Below the pieces are notes generated by a model that did not search any database, was not told the DNA's origin, and worked only from the letters and a program-made list of their open reading frames with translations. From Desmodesmus armatus (lineage: Eukaryota; Chlorophyta; Chlorophyceae; Sphaeropleales; Scenedesmaceae), in the NCBI GenBank assembly GCA_007449985.2, contig VIIQ02000325.1, positions 1 through 64,000 on the forward strand: a DNA stretch of 64,000 nt, in the 5' to 3' direction. Both the position numbers and the translations under genes were made by a program. Positions 12,144 to 23,703 of the stretch are shown here, piece after piece; within the stretch, counting starts at the first letter, position 1, and each line of letters begins with the position of its first letter.

Positions 12144-14667
12144 TCACTTGGGTGGTGGTGGTGCGTTGAGGATGGTGTCTGCACTGGTGTAGTCCACCAC
12201 TGGCACCTGGGGACACACACAGATCAACAGTACAGTACATCAGCAGCAGTGTGTTGGAGCTGTGGACAGGCGACTGGGCAGTAATTAGGGCCAGGGTCTG
12301 TCCATTACATGACCCCCTGTTGTAGCACAACACCAGGACCCTGACCACAAAGCAAGCTCACCCCCCCCCCCCCGGTCAAGTGCGCAACCCCTTTCCCCTG
12401 CCCCCCCCCCCCCCCACGCGCCCCTCCTGAGCAAGCCCCCCTCTCTCTAAGCCCTGCTCCTGTGTTGAACACCTCAGGGAAAGTGAGTGGGTTTGTGGTG
12501 TGGTCATGGCCACCATGTTGTGGAACACAACAGTGACTATTACCACAGTGCAAGCCCACCCACCCGCCTTGGTCAATTGTGAGTCCCCTTCACCCTGGCG
12601 TCTCCCCCCGGCGCGCCTCCTGACAGCCCCCCCCCCCCTTCAGCCTCCTCATGAATTGGACACTCCAGGGCCAGTGGGTGGATTTGTGGTGTGGTCATCA
12701 CCACCATGATGTTGGACAGCACAATGACTTTGACCACAGTGCAAGCTCACACACACCCTGTGGTCAAACACAAAACCCCTCCCACCTGGCGTCTGACCCC
12801 TTCCCCCGCCCTGCACGCACCCCCTAACAGCCCCACCCCCCTCTTTGTGAGCCTTCGTCACGCATTGGACATTTCAGGACCTCAGGACAAGTGGGTGGGC
12901 TTGTAGTGTGGTCTGGTCACCATGTTTTACTGTGCGGACCCAGGACCACAGTGCAAGCTCACCAACCCTCCTGTGGTCAAACGTAATCCCCCCCCCCCCT
13001 CCCCCCGCGCCATGTAAGGCAGGCAACAGGGCTCAACTAATATCCCCATCCCTCCCCCCACCCACCCACCCCCCACCCCACCCCCCACCCCACCCCAAAA
13101 AAACACGTGGCTGTGTCACCCCAACCTCAGCTACAACACACCCGCATCCTTCCATATCTTGCCCCCCCCCCCCCCCCCCCCTGCACACACCCTTGTAACA
13201 CCCCCCTGCGACCCCTCCCCCCAAAACACTTGTGGAATCCAGCCCCCCCCTCCCAATACTGCCACCCTTCCCCTTCCCCAGCCCCCATCACCCCCCCCCC
13301 CCCCCCCCCCGTGCATCTCAATCACCTGGTAGTCCTCTGGCACCTCCCAGGGCTTCCAGCCTGCAACTACCCCCACCTTGTCCATTCAGTCAAGCTGCAC
13401 AACCCTTTGTAACATCCCGCCCCTGTCCTCCCCCCCCCAAATGACACATGTAATCTCACCCAACCTCACTCACACACCTCCGCCTGACAATGTACATACT
13501 GCTGCCCCACCCCACCCCACCCCCCCTCCCCCTGCCGCCCCTCACCCTCCCCCCCCCCCCCCGCTCCCCGTGCATTTCAATCACCTGGTAGTCCTCAGGC
13601 ACCTCCCAGGGCTTCCAGCCTGCAGCAAGCAACACAAAGGCACAGCAAACGGCGACGCTGAGGGAGCCGGGGCCACACATGGGCAACCTAACACAGTTCA
13701 ACTGGACAGTGCTGCCGCAAAGATGATCATCAGCTGCTACTGCACGCTGCCAGGCATGCATGGGGCGTTGGAGGGTGCAGCTGCTGCCGTTACCCGCCAG
13801 TTTGTGCAGTTTGTCAGCTGAGTGCTACGACATGACAGGTCATTGCAAGAGGGAGTGACGACTACTGAGGTGTGTGCTCCCTCGACACATCACAGGCATG
13901 CGGGAGAACCCCTATAAAGCTGGACAAATAGGGGTCCATCAGAGCATCTATACAAATGATGCAAGTGTTGCTGGTAACACGGCAAGCAACTACTGTGTGC
14001 TGACCATGCTCCACACTGCACTGCCCCACTGGGCCGCTGAGCATGGGTGCACGATTGTGAATCTTCGCCAAAGGAAGCACCTCAGCAGCAGCTGGCCATC
14101 TGCTGCTGCTGAATACACACTAATCAAGGCCCAAGTAGTGCATAGCTTAACTGCATGTCGCCAATGTGGCTACCCACAGCTGCAACCCCAGACTTCATCG
14201 TGCGCAACAGCACACAGCAGATGCAAACCACCCACTGCAGCTGCACAAGCCTCCCTGCCCGATCAAAGCCACGATCAAAGCCACTTACTGCTCATGAGCG
14301 GCACTAAAGCCATTTCCTCGCGCGTCTCGAGCAGCAGCTCCTCCATGTGAGCATCCAAGACCTCCTCTACTGCTTGGTTGCTGTCGTTCTGCTCCAGCAC
14401 CTTCAGCCTGTACTGCGTCGTGGCCTCCGTCGCCCGCCTATAGTCTGAGCTTTCTGGAAGGTTTTGCAGGCTGCGCTGTAAGTCCTGCAGCAGTTTCGTG
14501 AGCTCCCCACGGGGATCCTCAACCACGCCCAGAGCTTCCTCAATGCCGACGAACTTTTTGAGGATGGATGGGTCCTGGAGGTTAACATCGGCAAATCCAC
14601 GCTGCAACGAAGGCTGGGACAGAGCACGCAGGCTGCTTGGCAGCAGCTGCACTGCCCTGCGCAGCAT
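12144..14667 (-). CDS. NDUFA5: NADH dehydrogenase 1 alpha subcomplex subunit 5-like (complex I)
   Basis: Exons on the - strand: 14667-14289, then one of two alternative 35-nt exons (13619-13585 or 13360-13326), then 12206-12144; about 158 residues. The first exon starts MLRRAVQLLP, an Arg-rich amphipathic presequence suited to mitochondria, and contains YRRATEATTQYRLKVLEQN and a helix ending EEMALVPLMS, as in NDUFA5 proteins. The short exon gives WKPWEVPEDYQ, matching the WDPWxVPDDY motif of plant homologues. The last exon adds VPVVDYTSADTILNAPPPPK and stop. The subunit is an accessory component of the complex I peripheral arm. The start is the ATG at 14667; a frame extending upstream begins with GTG and is not needed. 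Introns are unusually G-rich on the coding strand. Confidence 0.87.
12305..12990. repeat. Diverged tandem repeat, about 180-210 bp unit, 3-4 copies
   Basis: Related blocks begin near 12472, 12654 and 12862, with a partial one near 12319. Each contains GTGGGTGG or similar, TTGTGGTGTGGTCA, an ACCACAGTGCAAGC core and a C-rich tail. They lie in the last intron of the NDUFA5-like gene. The imperfect frames inside are not conserved between copies. Confidence 0.65.
12358..13568. repeat. Cluster of poly-C tracts
   Basis: Runs of roughly 12-19 C occur near 12358, 12403, 13162, 13295 and 13549, surrounded by CCCCACC-type sequence. On the sense strand of the NDUFA5-like gene they are poly-G intron tracts able to form G-quadruplexes in principle. 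Assembly length here may be unreliable. Confidence 0.75.
13326..13619 (-). repeat. Tandemly duplicated 35-nt exon of NDUFA5
   Basis: Two copies of the exon encoding WKPWEVPEDYQ lie at 13619-13585 and 13360-13326, 259 bp apart. Both keep the CAG acceptor and GTGATT donor. They differ by one synonymous base (CCT versus CCA for Pro). Since 35 is not a multiple of three, including both would break the frame, so they can only be used alternatively. Confidence 0.8.
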
Positions 14668-14735
14668 TGGATCTGGTGACACAGCAGCAGCAAGTGTATG
14701 AGTTCTGGTCTGCTGCTGACCACCAAACAGCTGAT

Positions 14736-14743
14736 TGACGTCA
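14736..14743. promoter_or_regulatory. TGACGTCA (CRE/bZIP-type) site upstream of NDUFA5
   Basis: A perfect TGACGTCA palindrome lies about 70 bp upstream of the NDUFA5-like ATG at 14667, between it and the + strand RCC1-repeat gene. This octamer is a classic bZIP site; binding here is inferred. Confidence 0.4.
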
Positions 14744-15038
14744 CTGTAAAGCAGATCAGGACCCTTGGGATACTGGAACCAGCCTGTGTTGCATGTGTCC
14801 GCTCCTCAATGAACAAGCAACGTCATAACATGGTGTGGGACTCAAGGGTGTGCTCTCGTACACAGAGCTCCAGCCGAACCATCCACCATACGTGGTGGCA
14901 TCTGTTCTTACTTACAGCCACCCCTTGTGTACACCCTCCATATGCCAGTCAGGGACGTTCTCACACAACATTGGACCCCGTCGCCAGCCTGTCTCAAGTG
15001 TGTCTGCGTGTGCACACACTCACAACTGCCAGCTCGCC

Positions 15039-16780
15039 ATGCCTGCCTCAGTCTGTTTACTGTGGGGTCTCGTAGACGGCCAGATCCACCAGGGCACAGC
15101 CATCAGCAGCAGTGCAGCAACCCTCCTGCAGGGTACAGGCTGGAACCCTCCCTTGCATGAACAGTCAGCACTGCCAGGTGTCCAGCACCTGCTGAACTGC
15201 GGAGTGCAAGGATACCAGCACCTGCTGACTGTCAGCCATGAAAGCCCTGCATGCAGCAGCGGTGCAGCAGCTACGAGCAGGGGTGGTGCAGCAGGGGTGG
15301 ATCAACACCACTGGGGTGGTGGTAGTGAGTTTTGTACAGTCAGCAGGGGTGCAGCAGCTACAGTCAGCAGTGATACAGGAGGCACAGGCGCATGCAGAGG
15401 CAGTGGTAAAGAAAGGCTTGGTGCAGCAGGCACATGCAGCACTGACGCAACGGGCATTGGCGGCAGTGATGCAGCAGCGGCAGGGCGCAGTAGTGCAGCA
15501 GCTGCTGCTGCAGGCAGCAGTGACGCAGCAGAGACAGGAAGCACTACGCCATGCACTGGTGCAGCAGCTGCAGCCTGCAGTGGTGCAGCAGTAGCAGTGC
15601 AGCAGCTGGCAGTGAGCTGTCGATATGCACTGCTGCTGCTGTCAGATGGGCGGGCCTTCTGTTGCAACAGCAGTGACTACCAGACGCCACGGTCTACTGA
15701 GGACCCAAGGTAGGTGAATGGTTAAAGTGGTGAGCTGCCTCCACAGCAGCACTGCTGCTTGTTTAGGTTGGTGTGTAGGCATTTGTTTAGGGTGTAGGTT
15801 GTTTGGGGGTGTTGAGGGTTTGCAGAGGTGCTGCAAAACGGCACCACCAGCCAGCCAGCATTCACAACCGCCTGCACTCTTACGCCACTTAATAAAAGGT
15901 GTTGGTGTCAAGCTTGTGACATTGGTGTGACACGCGGTCAGACACTGTCACACTTCTTGTAAGTGGATGCTGGGTACTGCTGACCACACCACATGATCAG
16001 CTGATCCAAAACTGTTGTCTGGGCCTGTCTTGGCAGGAAAATACTGCAGTGGCCTGTTGGCACGTTGTCACCCTGTCTCTCTCCCTTGCAGAGCACCCAA
16101 CCCTACCAGCACACACCCGCAATGGCAGCTGCTGCAGCTGCCGGCACAACAACAGGACCTCTGCAAGCTGCAGCAGCAGCAGCAGCAGCAGCGGCAGCAG
16201 CAGCAGCAGAAGCAGCAGCGGCAGCAGCAGCAGCAGAAGCAGCAGCAGAAGCAGCAGCAGCAGGTGCCACAGCAGCTGTGTTCAACCCTGAGTGCCTACC
16301 AGACGGTGCAACAGGTTGCAGCAGGAGACCGGCACTGCCTGCTGCTGTCTGCATCCGGCAGTGTGTGGGCCCTGGGGTGCAACAAGTATGGCCAGGTGCG
16401 CTGCACCCTGTCCTGCAGGACAGCTGCTGCTACAGCAGCCATGTGTGCGTGTGTAGACACGGGAGGGGGGGATTGGACGGTTGGATGGTAATCTCCACAC
16501 TGATATAGTACTCTCCACACTGGGCCCTGGGGTGCAACAAGTATGGCCAGGTAAGCTGTACCTGTACCAATAGCATGTTTTTCTTACTGTTCAGCTTATC
16601 GTTCGTCTCAACATAACACCATGGGGAATCCTGTCCTGCAACACGGGCGCTGCTACAGCAGCTATCTCGATTTAGATAGATGTGTGTGCGTGTGCGTGGG
16701 AGGGGGGGGTGGACAGTTGGGCGCATGCAGCTCAGCGCCAGATGCAGGACGCATTGGGTCACAGCAGGGCAGGACCTGCC

Positions 16781-16812
<32 letters not shown>

Positions 16813-16878
16813 TACAGGAGGCGAGAGGACTGCAAGGCCAGAAGGAGCATATGCCGTCACCACCGCCGCCGCCCTGCC

Positions 16879-16917
<39 letters not shown>

Positions 16918-19502
16918 AGGGCAGTTGCAGCAGTGATGTGTGTTGCAGGAGCAGCAATCCACATGTGGATGGCCAGGTTGCTGCTGCTAGTGGGTCAAGA
17001 ACATCACCAAACCAACTGCGTTGCTTCCCTGCGCTTGTGTGCCGTCAGCTCTTCCTTGCTAAGTCTGGGGCGGGGGGGGGGAGGTTGTTACCAAGTGGAG
17101 TTTTTTTAACCGCTGGGCGGTACTCTCCACATCCTGCATACAACCTGCTGCTGGTGTGCAGGTGGGGGCGGCTGGTGAGGATGTGTCTCAGCCTGTGCTG
17201 GTGCTGGGACCAGGTTCAGACAGTGCATGTCAGGAGGCAGCGGCACAGGTGGGTGGGTGTTTGGGAAGAGAACAAACAACTTCGTCCATTCAACCTTGGG
17301 CGGGGGCCGGGTAGGGGGCGGCTTGCTGTTACGGGGGTGGCTACAGGTCAGCCCTGTTTGGGGGGTGGGGTGGGGTTTGGAGACCCTCGTCAGACTGACG
17401 CTTTTCAAAATTGACACTGTGTGCTGCCTACACCATCACCACCCTGCACAGGTAGCAGCGGGGTCGTGTCACAGCGCTGCAGTGACCGCAGGCCTAGGCC
17501 GCCTCTACTGTTGGGGCTGGAACGCCCACGGCCAGTGCTGCAGCGGTAGCACAGTAGACATCCCCACCCCCCAGCTGTGCGATGCACTGGATGGAGTGCC
17601 ACTGGCAGCAGTAGCAGTTGGCATGTTGCATCCTCCCCCCCCCCCCCCCCCACCTACCTCTCCAAATTGACACTGTGCCCCGCCTCCTCTCCCCTCCCCT
17701 CCCTCCCCCCCCCCCCCCCCTTCACAGGTAGCAGCAGGGTCGTGTCACAGCGCTGCAGTGACCGCAGGCCTAGGCCGCCTGTACTGCTGGGGCTGGAACG
17801 CCCACGGCCAATGCTGCAGCGGCAGCACAGTAGACATCCCCACCCCCCAGCTGTGTGATGCACTAGATGGAGTGCCGCTGGCAGCAGTAGCAGCAGGGAT
17901 AGCTCACACGGTGTGTGTCAGTAGGGATGGGGCAGTGTATGCGTGTGGGTGGAACAGCAATGGGCAGCTGGGTACAGCGCAGCCTGCAGGACACACAACT
18001 GCAAGGCGCACTTCAAGCCTAGATGGGACTGTCAGATCACCAACAGCAGCAGCTGCTGGGGAGCACCAGCAGCAGCAGCAGCAGCAGCCGCAGCAGGAGC
18101 ATGTGTGTGGATGGAACAGCAATGGGCAGCTGGGGACAGCAGCACAGCCTGCAAGTGCTGGGGAGCAGCAGCAGCAGCAGCAGCTGGGGACAGCAGCACG
18201 GCGAGCAGGAGATAGGGCTGGAGGGGTCGCGTCTAGTAGTCCTGATGGGGCCGTCAGATCACCCACAGCAACAGGTGCTGGTCAGCAGCAGCAGCAGCTT
18301 TTCTGTGTAAGCAGCTTGCAGCCTCAGCTGCTTGAAGATTCCCAACTGGAGCAGGAACATGTTGTGCAGGTCAGTGCAGCCGGTGTGTGGGGGGTGGGCA
18401 GGCGACATGTGCGCAGGGAGGGTGGTAGTGGTGGTGTGTGTGTGGGGGGGGGGGGGAGGGGGGTATAATGTACAGGAGGTGTGGAGGGGGAGGGGGGGGG
18501 GGGGGGGGCTGCACATCTGGGGCCACAGGGCTTCAACCATCAATGGCAGCGGCACGTTCAATAAGGCAGCAGGCCCGCCACAGCAAGGGTGGTTGCAGGC
18601 AGCGTAAACTCACCGCACCTGATTGAGCAGCTTGCAGGCTGAGTCAAAAATTGGCAGTTGGGACAGGAGCATGTTCGGATGAGTCCCAGACAGAGTGCAA
18701 GTTAAAGGGACAACCTGTCCCTCAGGGGCAGACAGGCTGTGGTCACTAGAGGGACAGGCTGTCACCTGAGGGGGGGGGGGTGACTGGAGGACAGGGGGGG
18801 GGGGGGGGACAGGCTGCACCCCCTGCGTTGACTGCGAGGGTCAGCACATTGATCAGGAGTGTGTGAGAAGCATGGAGTTTGGACTGTGGGTGAGGATGCT
18901 GCAGGATGCTGCAGTTGCTGGTGTATGTGGTTCAGGTGACAACGGGGCTGGATAGGGTCCCTGGTGGATTGGGTGCAGGGGGCTAGTGCAGCGAGAGAGA
19001 GAAGCAGGGGGACAGACAAGGGAGGCTACTGGAACCAGTGACTACACAACTGCTGCTGCCCTGTGTGGGTGTGCGAGGTACTGCTGGCCTGCTGCTGCCA
19101 GCCCTGCTGTGATCGCAGGTGCAGGACCTCCATGTATTGCAACGGCATGTGCTGGTTTGCCTAGCACTACGCCTACTGGTTGCTGTTCCCGCTACCAGTC
19201 TCCCAAGCTGCTGAGTGATGAGGCTGCTGTTGTCTGAGTACCTTATTTGCTGGCTGTTGCTGCTGCTGCTGTGCTACTTGCAGGTGGCGTGTGGGTCTCG
19301 CCATACCCTTGTGCTTACTGCTTCTGGGTCAGTGTTTGCATGGGGTTGGAACAAGTACAGTCAGTGCTGTAGGGCAGCTCATGATATAGACCTGCTGCAG
19401 CCTGTGAGAGTGGCGTTGGATCAGGATGGCAAAGCTGTAGCTGTAAGTGCAGGCAGATGGCACAGTGTTGTGTGTTCAAAGCATCAGGACTGTAACGATT
19501 GA
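15039..19502 (+). CDS. RCC1-repeat (beta-propeller) protein
   Basis: Proposed exons 15039-15709, 16092-16395, 17728-18369 and 19284-19502 join in frame (about 611 residues). RCC1 blades are clear: VQQLAVSCRYALLLLSDGRA, VAAGDRHCLLLSASGSVWAL with CNKYGQ, VAAGSCHSAAVTAGLGRLY with CWGWNAHGQ, AAGIAHTVCVSRDGAVYACG with WNSNGQLG, VACGSRHTLVLTASGSVFAW with GWNKYSQ, and a last VSAGRWHSVV. RCC1 propellers act in Ran GTPase exchange, UV-B sensing (UVR8) or other scaffolding; which applies is unclear. Large Q/K/R and Q/S/A-rich inserts encoded by CAG repeats split the blades. The 5' end is the weakest part: the start at 15039 and the low-complexity part of exon 1 are tentative, and a CAG-rich segment at 16780-16975 might be an extra exon. 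The stop lies only 243 bp before the first ELIP ATG. Confidence 0.75.
16162..16263 (+). repeat. CAG microsatellite inside an RCC1-gene exon
   Basis: Nearly uninterrupted CAG with occasional CGG and AAG triplets, read in frame as a Gln tract with Arg and Lys. It sits between two RCC1 blades and likely forms a disordered loop. Confidence 0.85.
16780..16920 (+). repeat. Two CAG microsatellites in an intron or extra exon of the RCC1 gene
   Basis: Two CAG runs are separated by about 70 bases of mixed sequence. A CAG acceptor precedes the first run and a GT follows near 16978, so an additional exon is conceivable, but no RCC1 motif lies in it. Confidence 0.6.
17408..17919 (+). repeat. Tandem duplication containing an RCC1 exon
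   Basis: A unit of about 256-276 bp is present twice: AAATTGACACTGTG starts near 17408 and 17664, followed by a pyrimidine tract, a CAG acceptor (17451 and 17727) and the same coding sequence VAAGSCHSAAVTAGLGRLYC and onward. The second copy continues into the rest of the exon. The first runs into a poly-C tract without a good donor and is probably a dead exon copy. Confidence 0.8.
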
Positions 19503-19635
19503 GTTCGATGAGCTGTCCGAAGGACACGTCTACGGTTGGGGCTACCCAAACCACTACTACCACCACTGCAAACGTGTGGCAGGTGACGAACCCTGGAGGG
19601 TTTGACTGTGTGGTCGCCTGTCGCACCCCAGGGCG

Positions 19636-19643
19636 TATATATG
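19636..19643 (+). promoter_or_regulatory. TATA box of ELIP copy 1
   Basis: TATATATG lies 110 bp before the ATG at 19746, in a block well conserved with copy 2. Its position fits a short 5' leader. Confidence 0.65.
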
Positions 19644-19745
19644 GCTTGCTGGCCACCTTGTTGAAGCTAACCACGCTCTTCTACGCTCTGCAACACTCAC
19701 AATCTTGCACATATTTCCTGCTCTTCTCGCTCCCACACAAACGCA

Positions 19746-20753
19746 ATGGCTGCCACACTCCTGTCCCGCAAGGCTGTTGCCTCTGCTCGCCCTGCATATG
19801 CAACCAGCAGGCGCAGCGTTGTTGTCGTCCGTGCCAGCGCCGAGGAGCCCAAGGCCCCTGAGGTGCCTGAGACCATCAACGCCGTGAGCGTTGAGAAGCC
19901 CATCGCAGTGCCTGTGGCCGCAGCAGCAGCACCCGCTGCTCCTTCCCTCTTTGGTAAGTAACATTGAACCTCCAAGGCAGCACCATTCCGTTTTCTGGTG
20001 GTTTCGAGCAATTGTAGTGGTTGATGGTGCATGTGTGGTCGGGACAGCAAGTGTCTGGAACCTTCCTCACCTTCCTGTCTGCTGCCTTCTATTTCTTGCA
20101 GAGGCCATGTCCTTCTCCAACCCCGTCGGCCCTGGTGAGTTTACTCCTCTGCTGTGGCCTTCCTTCCACCTTACCTGCAGTCACACAGTCAGCCTGACCA
20201 GCCAGTACTGTGCTGTCCAGCAGCAGCACCTGGTGACCCAACAGTCTTGCATGTGCACTGACCATTCAACAGGCAAATGGGCAGTCACCCTGCCTCATCA
20301 TGGCATGGTCACAGCATTCCTGCATGTTGCAGTGATGGAGCCAGCCTTCTGCAGGCTGGCACGAGCTGCAGCTCGCTGTGCTGGCTTCCTAGCAAACCAC
20401 ACTAGTGTTGCGAACCCTTTCTGACCCTCTCCCGTCCATGCTGCTGCTGCTTCCCTCCTGCAGAGATCTTCAACGGCCGCCTGGCCATGCTGGGCCTCTT
20501 TGCCGCCATCGGTGCAGAGCTGGCAACCGGCGAGTCTGCCCTGACCCAGTTCCAGTCCGCTACCCCCGCTGTGCTGGCCACATGGGCAATCTTCTCCGTG
20601 GCCTCCCTCATCCCCCTGCTCAAGGGTGCTGACCCCACAGCTGCCTTCGGCCCCTTCACCCGTGCTGCTGAGCTGGCCAACGGCCGTGCTGCTATGATTG
20701 GTGTTGCTGGTCTGCTCATTGTTGAGCTCACCAAGGGCTCTGCTCTGTTCTAA
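19746..20753 (+). CDS. Early light-induced protein (ELIP), copy 1
   Basis: Three exons, 19746-19953, 20102-20134 and 20464-20753, give 176 residues. An N-terminal transit-peptide-like region (MAATLLSRKAVASARPAYAT, then SVVVVRAS) indicates plastid import. The mature part has the three membrane helices of ELIPs: helix 1 with the chlorophyll-binding signature E81-x2-N84-G-R86-x-A-M, a middle helix around AVLATWAIFSVASLIPLLKG, and helix 3 with E150-x2-N153-G-R155-x2-A-M. ELIPs accumulate in thylakoids under high light, cold or drying and are thought to bind free pigment and limit photo-oxidation. The 33-nt middle exon is conserved in copy 2. A TATA box lies upstream and TGTAA lies about 730 bp after the stop. 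Confidence 0.93.
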
Positions 20754-21483
20754 ACGACTTCATTTCAGTGTCCTGGGATGTGTTGTCTGTTCTGGTGTTG
20801 TCTGTGCAGCTGGTTTCAGCTGTTCTGGTGATGTCTGTGCAGCTGGTTTCAGCTGTCACCCTTCCTGTCTCTGCAATCTGAGCAGTCTGTCAGCTGATAT
20901 ATGGTCTAGATATATGGACTAAGAGCTGTCGACTCAGCATGTTTGCATTATGGTGCTGCTGGCAGCCTGCCTGAGCAGTACTGCTTCCCATCTCTTTCAC
21001 AGGGGCTGCTGTTGACGCTGTTGTCTACAGCTGACACCTGTGGTGTACCTCTTTCTTTCTGATTGCGCCATGCATCTTCATGGCGGTTTAGTGTGTGGAG
21101 TGTGTTCTGCAGGGAGTGGCTTTGTCACGACCTTGCTATGTCGCATGGCATCAGCAACGGTCGCAATGAAAGTTGTGTGCTGCACTGAGCCAAGTGCAGT
21201 GGAGTGTAGGTTGCAGTGTGGTTTGCCCCTGTTGGTTTGTTGACAGTTAATGTTACTTCCCAGTTGCAATCAATGCAACAACAGGAGTGTGAGTGAGTGA
21301 GCAGTGTGCTGTATCATAGCAACATGTCTCAGCCAGTGGCAACAGCAGCATACAAACCCTGATGGTTTGTTGTGGCAAAGGACCTGTTCATACATACGGC
21401 ACACCTTATGTGTGCAGTTGTGTGCCCTGGTGGTTGTTTGCCCTGGTTGTGAACATTTTGTTGCGTTATGAATGAGTTTACTT

Positions 21484-21488
21484 TGTAA
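21484..21488 (+). terminator. TGTAA polyadenylation signal candidate, ELIP copy 1
   Basis: TGTAA is the usual poly(A) signal of chlorophycean algae. It is followed by CAAGTCAAGCTACCA, which is conserved after the TGTAA of copy 2. This implies a 3' UTR of about 730 bases. Confidence 0.5.
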
Positions 21489-22084
21489 CAAGTCAAGCTA
21501 CCACTGCTGTGGATATGGGTGTCTGATGAGCAGTTTGGACGCTTGTGCGAGCATCTTGCATTCTTACCTTATCATCTGTCATCCTGTCTTGCCATCATTC
21601 TATGCAGCTCCTGTCAACATTTGCCAAAGTGCTGCATCAGCTATCTACAATTTGCAACAACCTCAACAATGCTTCATACGAGGTGAAGTATTCCCAGCCT
21701 ATCAGCAACAGTTGTCGCATACCGACATAATTCACACATGTTTGCACGTTTCCCGCTGCAATCACTATCATGCCAAAATAGGCACATAAAGAGATACGAT
21801 CATCGTACCGACAGAAATCATACAGACAGAACTATCATACACGGCTGACAACTGAGAGAAGTACAGTTTGTAGAACCAACAACACCTTTTGCCAATACAA
21901 GTGTAGGATGTGATAAGTCAGCCAAAATGTGCAGCTGGCACAGAAGTCAGCCAAAATGTGCAGCTGGCACACAGCAGGTACAGCTACCCTACATCTTCAG
22001 TGCAACAGTGGTTACTGCAAGGCCTGTGCACTTACAGCTACTGTGCAGTCATTTGTGTGCCATTGTCCTTCGTTGATCCCATCT

Positions 22085-22520
22085 TGGCCTTAACAGCTGC
22101 TGCTGCTGCCACGGCAGCAGCTGCTACAGCCTTGCAGACATGCGTATGCTACTTCCAATGTTTGCGCTGGTCTGCTGCCCCTCGTTACCTAGCTGTGCCG
22201 CATGCGCTGCCCTTGCCTGCTGCCAGCTGCAGCTCAGAGGGCTTGTCAAAGCAACAGCAGCTGGGCTCGTTGCAGCAGAAGTGGGTGGGCAGTGCAGCAC
22301 ACAGCAGGCTGCCAAAGCTGGATGAGCTGTGCCCTTGCAGCACACAGCAGGCTGCGAAAGCTTAGTAAGGTCCTAAGGTGTGCTTTGTTGCCTGCCTTTC
22401 AACTGCTGCCTTTTCCTCTTCCCAATCCTCTGGACCCTTCTTTCTCAGTTGGAATCGGGTGGTCTCATACTACTTTTTGTAGTAAGAGCATTGCCTGCGC
22501 CCGTCTTGCGCAGCTGCTGG
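22085..22520 (-). pseudogene. MYND-finger gene fragment (pseudogene)
   Basis: The - strand matches the C-terminal MYND region of the three intact paralogues in this window (LPT-x-F-CCNEPSCCCF, DKPSELQLAAGKGS, CGTAR, GAADQRKHWK). A nine-base deletion removes one of the two Cys after GKGS, and two codons are now stops (TAA after CGTAR, TAG after KHWK). A second short match, equivalent to a more upstream coding part, lies at about 22487-22520 after unrelated sequence. The fragment ends exactly where the duplicated ELIP unit begins. Confidence 0.85.
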
Positions 22521-22583
22521 GTGTGGCAGGTGACGAACCCTGGGAGGGTTTGACTGTGTGGTCGCCTGTCGCACCCAAGGGCG

Positions 22584-22590
22584 TATAAAG
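22584..22590 (+). promoter_or_regulatory. TATA box of ELIP copy 2
   Basis: TATAAAG lies 108 bp before the ATG at 22692, at the same place as the TATA box of copy 1 but with a more canonical sequence. Confidence 0.65.
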
Positions 22591-22691
22591 CTTGCTGGCC
22601 ACCTTGGTGAAGTTAACCAAGCTCTTCTACGCTCAGCAACACTTACCACCTTGCTGCTACTTCTTGCTCTTCTCGCTCCCACACAATCGCA

Positions 22692-23703
22692 ATGGCTGCC
22701 ACACTCCTGTCCAGCAAGGCTGTTGCCTCTGCTCGCCCTGCATATGCAACCAGCAGGCGCAGCGTTGTTGTTGTCCGTGCCAGCGCCGAGGAGCCCAAGG
22801 CCCCTGAGGTGCCTGAGACCATCAACGCCGTGAGCGTTGAGAAGCCCATCGCAGTGCCTGTGGCCGCAGCAGCAGCTCCCGCTGCTCCTTCTCTCTTTGG
22901 TGAGTAAAATGCATGGATGAGGCTGCACCATGCGGTTTCCTGATAGTTTCGAGCAATTGTAGTGGTTGATGGTGCATGTGTGGTGGGGACAGCAAGTGTC
23001 TCGAACTTTTCTCACCTTCTTGTCTGCTGCCTTCTTCTTCTTGCAGAGGCCATGTCCTTCTCCAACCCCGTCGGCCCTGGTGAGTTTCGCCGCTTTGCTG
23101 TGGCTCTTCCTTCCTGAAGTCACACAGTCAGCTTCCCCAGCCAGCAGTGTGCTGTCCCTCCAGCAGCAGATCTTGTGGACCCAGCAGCCTTGCATGTGCC
23201 TGACCAATATCCCACATGCAAAGTGGGCACCCATGCTGCTACATCATGGCATGCCCACAGTCTTCCTGCATGTTGTCAGGATGGTAACAGTGTTCCTGCA
23301 TGTTGCATGACTTCAGCTGCTGCTTGCTGTGCTGGCCTGGACTTCTTTGCACACTGCCCGCGAACCCTTTCTGACCCTCTCCTGCCCACGCTGCTGCTAC
23401 TTCCCTCCTGCAGAGATCTTCAACGGCCGCCTGGCCATGCTGGGCCTCTTTGCAGCCATCGGTGCTGAGCTGGCAACCGGCGAGTCTGCTTTGACCCAGT
23501 TCCAGTCTGCCACCCCCGCTGTGCTGGCCACATGGGCAATCTTCTCCGTGGCTTCCCTGATCCCCCTGCTCAAGGGTGCTGACCCCACAGCTGCCTTCGG
23601 CCCCTTCACCCGTGCTGCTGAGCTGGCCAACGGCCGCGCTGCCATGATTGGTGTTGCTGGTCTGCTCATTGTTGAGCTCACCAAGGGCTCTGCCCTGTTC
23701 TGA
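22692..23703 (+). CDS. Early light-induced protein (ELIP), copy 2
   Basis: Exons 22692-22899, 23047-23079 and 23414-23703 have the same lengths and phases as copy 1 (208, 33 and 290 nt; 176 residues). The protein appears nearly identical to copy 1: the one visible coding change is in the transit peptide, where residue 8 is Ser instead of Arg. The remaining exon differences seen are synonymous, while the introns have diverged much more. That pattern fits purifying selection or gene conversion. Plastid targeting, three membrane helices and both E-x2-N-G-R motifs are kept, so both copies look functional. TGTAA occurs at 24395. Confidence 0.93.

Noticed and set aside
15238..15594. A smooth Gln/Ala/Val frame of 118 residues starting MKALHAAAV
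   Set aside because: CAG-repeat shadow of the RCC1 exon frame, which joins in phase to clear RCC1 blades.
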